Below are positions 8,443 through 17,221 of a stretch of 64,000 nt of DNA, in pieces; the stretch's first letter is position 1; the number at the start of each line of letters is the position of its first letter. The stretch is taken from the NCBI RefSeq assembly GCF_004028095.1, contig NZ_SBHM01000007.1, forward strand, positions 1,860,001 to 1,924,000. The letters run 5' to 3'. Source of the DNA: Paenarthrobacter ureafaciens. GTDB taxonomy: Bacteria > Actinomycetota > Actinomycetes > Actinomycetales > Micrococcaceae. The notes beneath the pieces are model-generated. The model was given only the letters and a program-made list of their open reading frames with translations, did not search any database and was not told the origin of the DNA. The position numbers were made by a program, and so were the translations under genes.

Positions 8443-10705
8443 ACCGATTCACGTGGTGGTCATGGGCGTCGCCGGGTGCGGCAAGAGCACCGTCGGTGCG
8501 GCCTTGGCCGAACGGCTCGGCGCCGAGTTCCTGGACGGCGACTCCCTCCACCCGCAGGCGAACATCGACAAGATGGCCGCCGGCACACCCCTGAACGACG
8601 CCGACCGGGCACCCTGGCTGGCCGAAATCGGCAGGCGATTCTCGACGTCGGACGCGGCCCTGGTGATCGCGTGCAGTGCGCTCAAGCGCGCCTACCGCGA
8701 CATCATCCGCGAAGGCGACCCGACCGTGGCATTCGTGCACCTGCACGGCACACGCGAACTCCTCAATGAACGCATGAACAACCGCCCCGGCCACTTCATG
8801 CCAACCTCCCTCCTGGACTCACAACTGGCTACCCTTGAACATCTCCAATCCGACGAAGACGGAGTAATGGTGGACATCGAAAATCCCGTGGACCAGATCG
8901 TGGACCGCGCCGCGGAGTTTCTGCTCGGAGCCCAGGGCGGCAATATCCAGGACGCCGCGGCCCGGTTCCCAGTGGACCTGAAAGCCGCCCCCTTCAACCT
9001 GGATGACGCCGCTGTCCAGTGGGTGGAATCCACCATCGGCACAATGTCGCTGGAGGAAAAGATCGGGCAGCTCTTCATCAACCACAACAACGACTACTCC
9101 CCGGAGTACCTCGACGAGGTGCTGGAGAAATACCATGTGGGCGGCATGCGGTACAGGCCAGGCCCCTCCGGTGCGGTGCAGAAGCACATCAGGTACGCAC
9201 AGTCGAAGACCCGGATTCCGCTGCTGGTCGCCTCCAACCCGGAGATGGGCGGCGCTGGAAGTTGCGACGACGGCACTTTCGTTTCAACGCACCTGCAGGC
9301 TGGTTCGCACCCTGACAAAGGGATCGCGCGGCAGATGGGCCGGGTTGCCGGCGTCGAAACCGCCGCCCTTGGCTGCAACTGGGCGTTCGCGCCGATCGTG
9401 GACATCCACTACAACTGGCGGAACACTGTCATCTCCACCCGTGCCTTCGGCAATACTCCGGAGATGGTGGTGGAGCGTGCCAAGGAGTACTTCGACGGCA
9501 TCAGCGAATCACCCACCGTCTGCGCGATGAAGCATTTCCCCGGCGACGGCATCGACGAGCGAGACCAGCACGTGGTCACCTCATACAACACGCTGGGCTA
9601 CGAGGAATGGAGCCGGACGTACGGTCACGTGTACCGCGAAATGATCGGGCACGGCGTGCAGTCGATCATGGTGGGACACATCGGAGCCCCGGAGGTGTCG
9701 CGACACTTCCGGCCCGGAATGACTGATTCCGAAATCCGTCCCGCCACCCTTGCCCCTGAGCTGCTGCAGGACCTGCTCCGCGGTGAACTGGGCTTCAACG
9801 GCCTGGTGCTCACCGACGCCTCGCTGATGGTTGGCCTGACCCAGGCCATGAAGCGCCGGGACCTGGTACCTGCGACGATCGCTGCCGGTTGCGACATGTT
9901 CCTCTTCTTCCGTAACCCGGAGGAGGACTTCCAATTCATGCTGGACGGCTACAAGTCCGGCGTCATCACCGAGGAGCGATTGCAGGATGCGCTCCGGAGG
10001 ATTCTCGGCATCAAGGCGAGCCTTGGGCTGCACACGGCTTCCCGTGAATCCCTGGTTCCGTCGGCGGATGCGCTGTCGGTCATCGGAAGTGAAGCCCATA
10101 AGGCTGCGGCCGCCGAGATCGCGGACAAGACCGTCACCCTGGTCAAAGACACCGCGAACAACCTCCCGATCAGGCCCGAAACCCACAAACGTATCCGGCT
10201 CTACGGGATCTCCGGAGGTGCGGACTTCACCCGTGCTGACCCGCTCGCCTACCTGGACACCGTGAAGGAGGAACTCGAAGCTGCGGGCTTCTCGGTTGAC
10301 GTGTTCAAAACGGCTGAGCAGCGTTCAGCCGCGGGGGAGACCGGGATGAACTTCATGCGGGTCCTCTCAGAGGAAGCCACGGCGGATTACTCTGAACGCT
10401 ACGACGCTGCCTTCGTCTTTGCCAACGTCAAGGGGTTCGCGCAGGAAGCGGCCATCCGCATCAAGTGGTCATCACCCATGGCAGCCGAAATCCCCTGGTA
10501 CGCCACGGAAGTTCCCACTGTGTTCGTCTCGCTGAACCAGCCCAACCACCTGATCGACGTGCCCATGGTGAAAACCGCCATTCACGCCCACGCAGGAACC
10601 AGGGAGGCCATCCGCGCGACGATCCACAAGATCCAAGGCAACTCGGAGTTCCAAGGGACGTTCAACGACAACGTGTTCTGTGACTCCTTCGACACCCGGC
10701 TCTGA
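8432..10705 (+). CDS. Fusion: gluconokinase (N-term) - glycoside hydrolase family 3 (C-term)
   Basis: A 757-residue protein with two unrelated enzymes in one frame. Residues 1 to about 168 are a full-length GntK-type gluconokinase: P-loop GVAGCGKST (12-20), LDGDSLHP, and the RPGHFMP block. Residues from about 190 are a GH3 catalytic domain: [14 protein letters not shown], then KHFPGDG (from 367) with the following Asp/His stretch, and LTDASLM with the likely nucleophile D462. A C-terminal region of about 190 residues follows. The start overlaps uxuA by 11 bp. Gluconokinase makes 6-phosphogluconate; the GH3 part could free sugar acids from glycosides. No signal peptide is seen, so the whole protein is cytosolic. 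A lost stop codon or an assembly error should be excluded. Confidence 0.85.
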   Translation: MTGKPIHVVVMGVAGCGKSTVGAALAERLGAEFLDGDSLHPQANIDKMAAGTPLNDADRAPWLAEIGRRFSTSDAALVIACSALKRAYRDIIREGDPTVAFVHLHGTRELLNERMNNRPGHFMPTSLLDSQLATLEHLQSDEDGVMVDIENPVDQIVDRAAEFLLGAQGGNIQDAAARFPVDLKAAPFNLDDAAVQWVESTIGTMSLEEKIGQLFINHNNDYSPEYLDEVLEKYHVGGMRYRPGPSGAVQKHIRYAQSKTRIPLLVASNPEMGGAGSCDDGTFVSTHLQAGSHPDKGIARQMGRVAGVETAALGCNWAFAPIVDIHYNWRNTVISTRAFGNTPEMVVERAKEYFDGISESPTVCAMKHFPGDGIDERDQHVVTSYNTLGYEEWSRTYGHVYREMIGHGVQSIMVGHIGAPEVSRHFRPGMTDSEIRPATLAPELLQDLLRGELGFNGLVLTDASLMVGLTQAMKRRDLVPATIAAGCDMFLFFRNPEEDFQFMLDGYKSGVITEERLQDALRRILGIKASLGLHTASRESLVPSADALSVIGSEAHKAAAAEIADKTVTLVKDTANNLPIRPETHKRIRLYGISGGADFTRADPLAYLDTVKEELEAAGFSVDVFKTAEQRSAAGETGMNFMRVLSEEATADYSERYDAAFVFANVKGFAQEAAIRIKWSSPMAAEIPWYATEVPTVFVSLNQPNHLIDVPMVKTAIHAHAGTREAIRATIHKIQGNSEFQGTFNDNVFCDSFDTRL

Positions 10706-10748
10706 TTTCCCGCTCGCAGCACTTCGATTTCCTGCTCCCGGCCTTACG

Positions 10749-10754
10749 TAGAAT
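10749..10754 (+). promoter_or_regulatory. -10 box of pyrE (probable leaderless promoter)
   Basis: TAGAAT ends 7 nt before the pyrE ATG, and there is no ribosome site between them. The transcript would begin at or near the start codon. Confidence 0.5.
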
Positions 10755-10761
10755 AGAAGCC

Positions 10762-11334
10762 ATGACTTCCTCGCCTGAGACCTCAGTTGCCCGCGCCCGC
10801 CTTCTTGAACTCATCAAAGAACTGGCGGTGGTCCGCGGAAAGGTGATCCTCTCCAGCGGCAAGGAAGCTGACTACTACATCGACCTGCGCCGGATCACCC
10901 TCCACCATGAGGCATCCAAACTGGTGGGTCAGGTCATGTTGGCAATGATCGACGACGCCGGGATCCCGGTTGAGTGCGCCGGCGGCCTCACCATGGGCGC
11001 CGACCCCGTCGGTACCGCTGTGATGCACGCAGCCGCCGACGCCGGGCGCGCTGTTGACGCCTTCGTGGTCCGCAAGGCCCAGAAGTCCTATGGCATGGGC
11101 CGCCAGGTGGAAGGTCCGTCCGTTGAAGGCCGCACTGTTGTGGTCCTCGAGGACACTTCCACCACGGGCGGATCCGCACTGACCGCCGTCGAGGGTGTCC
11201 GCAAGGCCGGCGGCAACGTGGTTGCCGTTGCCGTGATCGTCGACCGCGACACCGGCGCGAAAGAGAAGATCGAAGCCGAAACGGGTGTCCCGTACCTCTT
11301 CGCTTTCGGCAAGGATGAGCTGGGACTCGACTAA
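10762..11334 (+). CDS. pyrE: Orotate phosphoribosyltransferase
   Basis: A 190-residue type I phosphoribosyltransferase. It joins orotate and PRPP to form orotidine 5'-phosphate in pyrimidine synthesis. The PRPP-binding loop is VVVLEDTSTTGGS, and the N-terminal SSGKEADYYIDLRRITLHHEA block is specific for OPRTases. The length is typical for actinobacteria. It lies alone between the hexuronate locus and a toxin-antitoxin pair, with its own -10 box. Confidence 0.95.
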   Translation: MTSSPETSVARARLLELIKELAVVRGKVILSSGKEADYYIDLRRITLHHEASKLVGQVMLAMIDDAGIPVECAGGLTMGADPVGTAVMHAAADAGRAVDAFVVRKAQKSYGMGRQVEGPSVEGRTVVVLEDTSTTGGSALTAVEGVRKAGGNVVAVAVIVDRDTGAKEKIEAETGVPYLFAFGKDELGLD

Positions 11335-11363
11335 GCGTCCGGGCGCGTCAAAAAACGTTGCCG

Positions 11364-11406
11364 CCCGCTGCCCTGAGGTACTACAGTAGTACCTCAGGGC
11401 AGCGGG
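11364..11406. repeat. 43-bp perfect palindrome before the toxin-antitoxin pair
   Basis: Two 21-bp arms (11364-11384 and 11386-11406) are perfectly complementary around a single A at 11385. The right end touches the ribosome site of the antitoxin gene (GGGAAGG, 11404-11410). The centre reads GTACTACAGTAGTAC and holds a possible -10, TACAGT. It may be the autoregulatory operator. There is no T run to suggest a terminator for pyrE. Confidence 0.75.
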
Positions 11407-11417
11407 AAGGACTCTTT

Positions 11418-11705
11418 GTGGAGGTCAAAAACAGCGTCACGAGCCGGGAGTTTAATCACTCGTCCAGCGAGATCCTCCGGCAGGTACGCGAAGGCAACGT
11501 CATACCTGTAACTTATGGCCGGCGCGGGGACGTCGTGGCGTACGTAGTTCCGGCGTCTGTCCTGAGAAATCACGACGAAGTTGAAGCCGTCCACCGAGCT
11601 GTCACGGCTCAGCGCCGGTCGGCGAGGGACGTCGTTATGGCATCCACGGTGACCTTTGACTCCGAGGCTACCCTTCATGCAATGCGCGAAGGAGAGCGCT
11701 ACTGA
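11418..11705 (+). CDS. Type II antitoxin, Phd/YefM family
   Basis: A 95-residue protein beginning VEVKNSVTSREFNHSSSEILRQVREGNVIPVTYGRRGDVVAYVVP, the DNA-binding Phd/YefM-type fold that precedes a toxin-neutralising tail. GTG at 11418 follows GGGAAGG at 7 nt; the frame extends upstream to 11358 only through the palindrome. The stop overlaps the start of the PIN-domain gene (TGATG), the usual antitoxin-toxin order. It probably binds the upstream palindrome with its toxin and represses the pair. Confidence 0.8.
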   Translation: MEVKNSVTSREFNHSSSEILRQVREGNVIPVTYGRRGDVVAYVVPASVLRNHDEVEAVHRAVTAQRRSARDVVMASTVTFDSEATLHAMREGERY

Positions 11706-12136
11706 TGCCGATCGTCAGCGCGGGATGCTATTTGGACACATCTTCACTGATCCGGCTCCTTACGCCTCAGCATCCCTCCCGTCAATCGCTCTTGGATTAC
11801 CTTGACCAAGCGGACCTCTGGAACCAGCTATGCACCAGCAAACTCACGCAGTTGGAGGCGGCACGTGTAGCCGTGAGGGACGGCAACCATAACCTCGGCG
11901 CGCAGGTCGATCTCTTCTTGAAGCAGATAACAGTGATGCCTATCTCCAGTGCCATTCTGGACCGGGCCATGGAAATTCCGTTCCACGTCAAATCCCTTGA
12001 CGCTATACATGTGGCTTCTGCCGCGGCTGCGACCGTCGTCATGACGTCGGATAAGAACATGACTGACGTCCTGAACAGGCTTCAGCAACACCCGGATTGG
12101 TCGTCGGCATACTCGTTCAAAGAAATCTTCGGTTAA
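11705..12136 (+). CDS. PIN-domain toxin (VapC-like ribonuclease)
   Basis: A 143-residue PIN-domain protein. Acidic residues expected for Mg2+ binding are present: YLDTSSLIRLL at the N-terminus, QLEAARVAVRDG in the middle, and SLDAIHVASA followed by VVMTSDKNM at the end. PIN toxins cleave RNA, often tRNA. It is translationally coupled to the Phd/YefM gene. The target cannot be inferred. Confidence 0.82.
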   Translation: MPIVSAGCYLDTSSLIRLLTPQHPSRQSLLDYLDQADLWNQLCTSKLTQLEAARVAVRDGNHNLGAQVDLFLKQITVMPISSAILDRAMEIPFHVKSLDAIHVASAAAATVVMTSDKNMTDVLNRLQQHPDWSSAYSFKEIFG

Positions 12137-12254
12137 GGGCAGAAGCAGGCAAAATCATCGGGTCGGGAGGGACGAGGGCAATCCTCCGAGGGCGCATCCT
12201 AAGGGCATCGGCGGTGCGGTTTCCACAGGGCTGTAAGGGAGTGCGTTCGAAGCC

Positions 12255-12260
12255 TATGCT
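12255..12260 (+). promoter_or_regulatory. Possible -10 of the alpha/beta hydrolase gene
   Basis: TATGCT ends 6 nt before the GTG at 12267, consistent with a leaderless transcript. No ribosome site is present. Confidence 0.4.
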
Positions 12261-12266
12261 GGCTGC

Positions 12267-13415
12267 GTGGGCGTTCAGGTAGGGAAGCTTCCGGTACCGC
12301 CGGAAGTGGAAGAAGACCTCCCGCGGCCCGCCAAGCCTGAGCCGGGCCGTGGGCCCGGGGCAGGGACGGAGCCAGCGGAGGATCCGGGTTCGTGGGCCCG
12401 GATCCTGCCTTACGCTGCCCGACTGAAGAAGTCGTCCCGCCGTAACTTCCTGGTGGCTGCGGGCGCGTCGGCGGCCCTGGCGGGCGACATGCTTTTCACC
12501 CGCCACGTGCAGGCTGAGCGGCGCGCACCAAAAATCCTCCGCATCCCGGATCAGTTCTCCGATTTGTACTTCCCTAAAGCCAGCTGGATCCTCTTTCCGG
12601 GCTACAAAACCAGCTGGGAAGAAGCGCAGTGGATCCTTAATTCGTTGCGTCCGGCGCTCCACCAGCGGGGCCGCCTGGCTGCCGTGGGATATTCCAACCT
12701 GGGGCTGGACGTTGACGAGGTGGTCCGCGAGGTAATCCTCTACGTCCGTGAGCTGGGCCTCGAGAAGCTCTATTTTTACGGACACAGCTTCGGCGGAATG
12801 CTCGCGACGCAAGTGGCTGCCCGCCTCCTGGAGTTGCATGGCGGTGAGACGGAACTCATCGTCCTCGATTCAAGCCCGTTCAACCGTGCCGACGTGTTGG
12901 ATAAGAGCTGGTTCGACGGTGTGGTGTTCCTCTACGAGAACGGTTTCAGGATTCCCTCGGTACTTCGCGGCGGCTACGAGCTGGGGGAGCGGGTGGTTCA
13001 CAAAGATGAGCGTTCCTGGCGGCAGATCCTCGACCAAACGGCCGAGCAGCTTTCTCCGATCGCGCCGTCCAGCGTTCTGATCCAGACCGAATCTGCCTAC
13101 ATTTACCACTTTGATGGCTTGCGCTTCGTCGGGAAGCTGGGTCCGGCCAAGATGGCGTACATGGGCAACTCGGCCGACGGGACGGTCAACTACCTCACTG
13201 CACGGGCCGGGTGGAGCAAAGTATTTGCGCAGAACATGAAGCTTCCGATCCTGAGCACCGCAGGCGCCCGGCCGGCCCACGCCAGCCCCCAATGGAATCC
13301 CGACGTCTACCGGCCGCTGATTGAGCACATTCAGAACCAGCTCGATCCGTTACCGCCGGCACCCGAAGAACCGTCCTACCGGACGCCGGACGGGCGCATC
13401 ATCCGGCCGGCTTGA
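12267..13415 (+). CDS. Alpha/beta hydrolase-fold protein with internal twin-arginine-like segment
   Basis: A 382-residue protein. Residues 1-55 are proline- and glycine-rich. A twin-arginine-like motif SSRRNFLVAAG follows (R58, R59) with a hydrophobic stretch, so it is a Tat substrate with a long n-region or a membrane-anchored protein. The hydrolase domain follows: YGHSFGGML with nucleophile S174, and LIVLDSSPF. A His near the C-terminus (AHASPQW) may complete the triad. The substrate is unknown. GTG at 12267 is the only good start before the Tat motif. Confidence 0.65.
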   Translation: MGVQVGKLPVPPEVEEDLPRPAKPEPGRGPGAGTEPAEDPGSWARILPYAARLKKSSRRNFLVAAGASAALAGDMLFTRHVQAERRAPKILRIPDQFSDLYFPKASWILFPGYKTSWEEAQWILNSLRPALHQRGRLAAVGYSNLGLDVDEVVREVILYVRELGLEKLYFYGHSFGGMLATQVAARLLELHGGETELIVLDSSPFNRADVLDKSWFDGVVFLYENGFRIPSVLRGGYELGERVVHKDERSWRQILDQTAEQLSPIAPSSVLIQTESAYIYHFDGLRFVGKLGPAKMAYMGNSADGTVNYLTARAGWSKVFAQNMKLPILSTAGARPAHASPQWNPDVYRPLIEHIQNQLDPLPPAPEEPSYRTPDGRIIRPA

Positions 13416-13496
13416 GGTGACCGGCGTCGGCTGAGCTGGGCTGGTTGGGGCTGTTCCGGTTGGGCTGGGTCCGGTTGATCTGAAGGGAGCCGTGCC

Positions 13497-14237
13497 TCAG
13501 GAACCGTCGCGAAGCCTCTCAACCTCGACGGCGGTCAGGCCGGCCTCATTGAGGAAGGCGCGGGCATCACCGAATTCCCTGGCGAATCCCATCAGGAAAT
13601 GCCGGATGGCCGCTTCCGGGCTTTGCAGGATCATGAGGTCCGGACTGAAGTACTGGGCCGGGGTGGACGGAACGTGCAAGCGCCAGGTGTCCGCCATGAC
13701 TTTCAAGACGTCGGGGAGGTTTGCTGTTGTGGCGGTGTAATCGTTCACGACGGCCTCATCCGACGCGCCTGCAGCCATGAGCGCCACTGCCGAGACCACC
13801 CCGGTCCGATCCTTGCCCAGGGAGCAATGAACCAGTGTGCGCCGGCCCTGTGCCACAGGCCGGAGGGCGTCGGCCACCCACTGCGGGCGGACCCGGAGCC
13901 AACCCAGGTAGAGCTCACCCAGATCCTCGGGTGTTTCCACTGCCTGCAAGGACCCTGCCACCGCATTAGGGTCCAACGGGTTATGAATGACTTCGACGCG
14001 GGACGGCGCCCCTGTTCCGGCGCGGGACGGCGTCCCTGCAGGGGGAACACTGCCGTCCGCGCCCGAATCCACCAGCCAAGGCACAATGCTGCGCTCGAGG
14101 TCGCTGCGGAGGTCCATGATGGCTTGGATCCCGTGCTGCTCCAGGAAGTTCGAAGTGCCGGCAGCATCGAGGCCGAAGGGCTGGCTCCCCCTGAGTATCC
14201 GGCCTCCAGCCAAGGGACGCAGATTGAGCACAGCCAT
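13497..14237 (-). CDS. Protein tyrosine/serine phosphatase (DSP-like)
   Basis: A 246-residue phosphatase of the Y_phosphatase3 group. The signature loop is VHCSLGKDRTG, with C138 as the nucleophile and R144 binding phosphate; MDLRSDLE near residue 41 is the usual N-terminal block. The N-terminal NLRPLAGGRILRGSQP is also typical. It lies 9 nt after the HAD phosphatase gene on the same strand, so the two are probably cotranscribed. Substrates may be phosphoproteins or small phosphates. Confidence 0.87.
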   Translation of the reverse strand: MAVLNLRPLAGGRILRGSQPFGLDAAGTSNFLEQHGIQAIMDLRSDLERSIVPWLVDSGADGSVPPAGTPSRAGTGAPSRVEVIHNPLDPNAVAGSLQAVETPEDLGELYLGWLRVRPQWVADALRPVAQGRRTLVHCSLGKDRTGVVSAVALMAAGASDEAVVNDYTATTANLPDVLKVMADTWRLHVPSTPAQYFSPDLMILQSPEAAIRHFLMGFAREFGDARAFLNEAGLTAVEVERLRDGS

Positions 14238-14246
14238 GGTGATCTC

Positions 14247-15077
14247 CTAGATCTGACTCTTGAGATCGGCCACCGAGTTCAGGATTTGGTTGGGCCTGAA
14301 CGGGAAGGACACGATTTCCTCGCGCTGGGTGATGCCGCTCAGCACCAGGACCGTATGCAGGCCTGCTTCCATGCCGGCAACAATGTCCGTGTCCATGCGA
14401 TCGCCGATCATTGCAGTGGTCTCTGAATGGGCATCGATCTGGTTCATGGCGGATCGGAACATCATGGGATTCGGTTTTCCTACGATGTACGGTTCACGAC
14501 CCGTCGCCTTGGTAATCATGGCAGCTATTGCCCCGGTCGCGGGAAGGGGGCCGTCCTTGGAGGGACCCGTGGCATCCGGGTTGGTGGCGATGAAGCGGGC
14601 ACCGGCCAGGATGTGGCGGACGGCCATGGTGATGGCTTCGAAGGAGTAGGTGCGGGTTTCGCCGAGCACCACGAAATCGGGATCGGTATCCGTAAGGATG
14701 AAGCCGGCCTCGTGCAGGGCGGTTGTGAGGCCTGCTTCGCCAATGGTGTAGGCGCGGTTTCCGGAGTCCGAGGAATGAACTTGGTCTTTCAGGAACTGGG
14801 CGGTGGCAAGGGCGGACGTCCAGATGTTTTCTTCCGGGATCTCAAGGCCCGAGGCACGCAGCCGCGCCGCGAGGTCACGGGGAGTGAAGATGGAGTTGTT
14901 GGTCAGCACGAGGAAGCGCTTGGAGGTATCAACCCAGCGCTGGATAAGTTCGGCAGCACCGGGAATGGGTTGGTTTTCATGGACCAGGACGCCGTCCATG
15001 TCCGTCAGCCAGCACTCAATTTCCTTGCCGCTGCGGTACACCGATTTGGTTGTGGTGGGCACGGTTTCATCTGCCAT
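14247..15077 (-). CDS. HAD-superfamily IIA sugar-phosphatase (NagD-like)
   Basis: A 276-residue HAD hydrolase with the NagD-type cap. Motif I is CWLTDMDGVLV (D26, D28), motif II LVLTNNS, and motif IV IGDRMDTDIVAGMEAG. Known relatives dephosphorylate nucleotides or sugar phosphates. The start at 15077 (MADETV) has GGAGG five nt upstream; an upstream in-frame ATG at 15125 lacks one. It is the first gene of a two-gene unit with the DSP-like phosphatase. Confidence 0.88.
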   Translation of the reverse strand: MADETVPTTTKSVYRSGKEIECWLTDMDGVLVHENQPIPGAAELIQRWVDTSKRFLVLTNNSIFTPRDLAARLRASGLEIPEENIWTSALATAQFLKDQVHSSDSGNRAYTIGEAGLTTALHEAGFILTDTDPDFVVLGETRTYSFEAITMAVRHILAGARFIATNPDATGPSKDGPLPATGAIAAMITKATGREPYIVGKPNPMMFRSAMNQIDAHSETTAMIGDRMDTDIVAGMEAGLHTVLVLSGITQREEIVSFPFRPNQILNSVADLKSQI

Positions 15078-15279
15078 ATTCGCCTCCGGCTGGGGTTGGT
15101 CATTCACTGCATCCCAGTCTTCCATTTTTGGGGCGGCCAGACACCTTTGAATCTTTCTATGTGGGTAGAAGTACCCATCTGTGAAAGCCGTTTTGACTTG
15201 CGCGCAACACCTTGGACCTACCTACTGTTGGGAGGGCTCAGGCAATCCGGGGCCGGTCCCAGCGCTTGAAAGGCCTTGC

Positions 15280-16374
15280 ATGAGCAACAACGGAACACCC
15301 CAGCCGCCGTACAACCCGGAGGGCGTTCCCCAGCCCCCGTACAACCCCGACGGCGTTCCCCAGCCGCCGCACGCGGCCAACGCTGCCCAGCACGGCCAGC
15401 CGGCCCAACCCAACTACACCGCGCAGCCCGGATATCCAGCACCCGGCGCCCCGTTCGACGGCAACCAATTCGGAGGCAACCAACCCGAACGCAACCAACC
15501 CGAACGCAACCCCAACAAGAAGCCGCTGTTGTTCATCCTCGGTGGCCTCGCCGTCGTCGTCATTATTGCCCTGGTGGTGGTCTTCACGTGGCTGGTCCCC
15601 TCGATGACCAAGCCCGTAGCCGCCGGGGATCCGACGTCGACGGTTGAGCCGTCCCCGGCCGAATCGGCGCCCGCAAGCGACCAGCCGGCCAGCGACGAGG
15701 CTGCAGCAGAGGAACCATCGGAGGACTCGGACGCCTCGGGCATGCCCGATGGCGCCATTGCCCTCCCTTCGGTGTGGGAAAGCTTCGATGGCCCGTCCAA
15801 CGTCCCCGCGGACGGCGACCCGCAGTTCAGCAAGTGGGTCACGGGGGAGTCGTCTTTCCAGTACTTGGCTGAGTGGACGCACGATGAGTCGTTCGGCATC
15901 ACGAAGGACCCCACCACGGGGGCTGAGATCCAGAAGAGGGCGCAAGGCACAACGGAAACGGACGGCGATGGAATTGCGCTCGCCTACGCGTTCTTCGCCG
16001 AGTCCGAAGAGGGCAAATACGGCAAGGACCCGGCAAAGGTAAAGGCCGCCATTGAGGAGATCGAAGCCAGGTTCAAGGGCATGACCGCAACGGAGCTGCC
16101 GCAGAACCTGGTTGGCCATAAGTGCGCCTCGGACTTCACAACCAGCATGCCGGAGATCCGGGAATTCCGCCGTGGCGCTGCTGTAGTCATTGGGTTCACG
16201 TGCACCAACGCCCGCGGTGAAGAGATCCAGGCCGTCAACCTCTTTTCGGTCACGCCCTGGGGAACGCCGCAGATGCTCGGAGTCAGCGGACACAAGGAGT
16301 ACTGGGACGCCCACCCGGGACTGATACAGCAGCTGGCCAATTCTTACCGCATCAACAAGTGGAAGCTCGGTTAG
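15280..16374 (+). CDS. Proline-rich single-pass membrane protein of unknown function
   Basis: A 364-residue protein. The first 80 residues are cytosolic and made of PPYNPEGVPQ-type repeats and a QPERN repeat. One membrane helix follows (82-106), then a Ser/Glu/Ala-rich linker and an extracytoplasmic domain of about 200 residues containing two Cys (HKCASDF, GFTCTNA) that could pair. ATG at 15280 follows GAAAGG; the frame is open to 15181 without merit. A TTGACT sequence at 15193 may be a -35. The architecture resembles DUF4352- or septum-type actinobacterial proteins only in outline. Function unknown. Confidence 0.7.
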   Translation: MSNNGTPQPPYNPEGVPQPPYNPDGVPQPPHAANAAQHGQPAQPNYTAQPGYPAPGAPFDGNQFGGNQPERNQPERNPNKKPLLFILGGLAVVVIIALVVVFTWLVPSMTKPVAAGDPTSTVEPSPAESAPASDQPASDEAAAEEPSEDSDASGMPDGAIALPSVWESFDGPSNVPADGDPQFSKWVTGESSFQYLAEWTHDESFGITKDPTTGAEIQKRAQGTTETDGDGIALAYAFFAESEEGKYGKDPAKVKAAIEEIEARFKGMTATELPQNLVGHKCASDFTTSMPEIREFRRGAAVVIGFTCTNARGEEIQAVNLFSVTPWGTPQMLGVSGHKEYWDAHPGLIQQLANSYRINKWKLG

Positions 16375-16393
16375 GAGCGCCGAAGGGCGAAGC

Positions 16394-16399
16394 TAAAGT
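16394..16399 (+). promoter_or_regulatory. Possible -10 of the TrmH-type gene
   Basis: TAAAGT ends 6 nt before the GTG at 16406; a leaderless start is likely. Confidence 0.4.
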
Positions 16400-16405
16400 T
16401 GAGGG

Positions 16406-17089
16406 GTGACTGACCTTCCCCCCGAAGCAACCGAGCCCACCCCTGCAAGCGCCGCCACCGACGGTGAGGCGGAGGCGAAACCGGAGGTCGGCGTCGGGCC
16501 TTGGGAAGGTGAGTGGCCCGAAGGCGACCATTGGGACCCGGACCTCCTGCGGGACGGCGACCGGCGCAACGTGGTGGACCAGTACAGGTACTGGAAGCAC
16601 GAAGCGATCGTCGCGGACCTGGATTCCAAGCGCCACTCCTTCCACATCGCCATTGAGAACTGGCAGCACGACCTCAACATCGGAACCGTCGTCCGTACGG
16701 CCAATGCCTTCCTCGCCAAGGAGGTCCACATCATTGGTCGACGGCGGTGGAACCGTCGCGGTGCCATGGTCACCGACCGCTACCAGCACGTCCGGCACCA
16801 CCCCACGGTGGAGGACTTTGTGGAGTGGGCCAAGGGGGAGGGGCTGGCGATCATTGGGATCGATATCTTCCCGGATTCGGTGCCGCTGGAGACCTACGAC
16901 CTCCCGAAGAATTGCGTCCTCGTGTTTGGCCAGGAGGGGCCGGGCCTGACCCCCGAGGTGCACGATGCCGCAGTCGCAACCCTTTCCATTGAGCAGTTCG
17001 GCTCGACGCGTTCCATGAACGCAGCATCCGCAGCCGCGATCGCCATGCACGCGTGGGTCCGGCGCCACGTGTTCAGCCAGCCCGTCTAG
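16406..17089 (+). CDS. TrmH/SpoU-family RNA 2'-O-methyltransferase
   Basis: A 227-residue SPOUT methyltransferase. The three family motifs are visible: NWQHDLNIGTVVRTANAF (motif 1), LVFGQEGPGL (motif 2) and LSIEQFGSTRSMNAASAAAIAMH (motif 3), which form the knotted SAM site. The N-terminal 70 residues are acidic and Pro-rich, then WDPDLLRDGDRRNVVDQYRYW. The target is a tRNA or rRNA ribose, which cannot be specified. A palindromic element follows the stop by 7 nt. Confidence 0.88.
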   Translation: MTDLPPEATEPTPASAATDGEAEAKPEVGVGPWEGEWPEGDHWDPDLLRDGDRRNVVDQYRYWKHEAIVADLDSKRHSFHIAIENWQHDLNIGTVVRTANAFLAKEVHIIGRRRWNRRGAMVTDRYQHVRHHPTVEDFVEWAKGEGLAIIGIDIFPDSVPLETYDLPKNCVLVFGQEGPGLTPEVHDAAVATLSIEQFGSTRSMNAASAAAIAMHAWVRRHVFSQPV

Positions 17090-17096
17090 CCCTCCC

Positions 17097-17153
17097 CGAG
17101 ATGACATTTGATGACAATGCAGGGCGGGCGGATTGTCATTAAGTGCCATCTCG
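17097..17153. repeat. Palindromic element copy 1 (REP-like)
   Basis: Arms 17097-17118 and 17132-17153 are complementary at 19 of 22 positions around a 13-nt centre. The arm pattern CGAGATGRCAYTTRATGACAAT recurs in the element at 18147-18203. It lies between the methyltransferase and the DUF559-like gene. Confidence 0.75.
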
Positions 17154-17210
17154 ACGCGGGGTGAGCAGTGCGAACTGTGGATAACCCGATCGAGGCACAG
17201 CTTGGGTAGC

Positions 17211-17216
17211 CAGAAT
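17211..17216 (+). promoter_or_regulatory. Possible -10 of the DUF559-like gene
   Basis: CAGAAT ends 5 nt before the ATG at 17222, without a ribosome site between. Confidence 0.3.
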
Positions 17217-17221
17217 GGGGC

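Noticed and set aside
11364..11406. The palindrome as a pyrE terminator
   Set aside because: No T run follows on either strand and it overlaps the antitoxin ribosome site; an operator is likelier.
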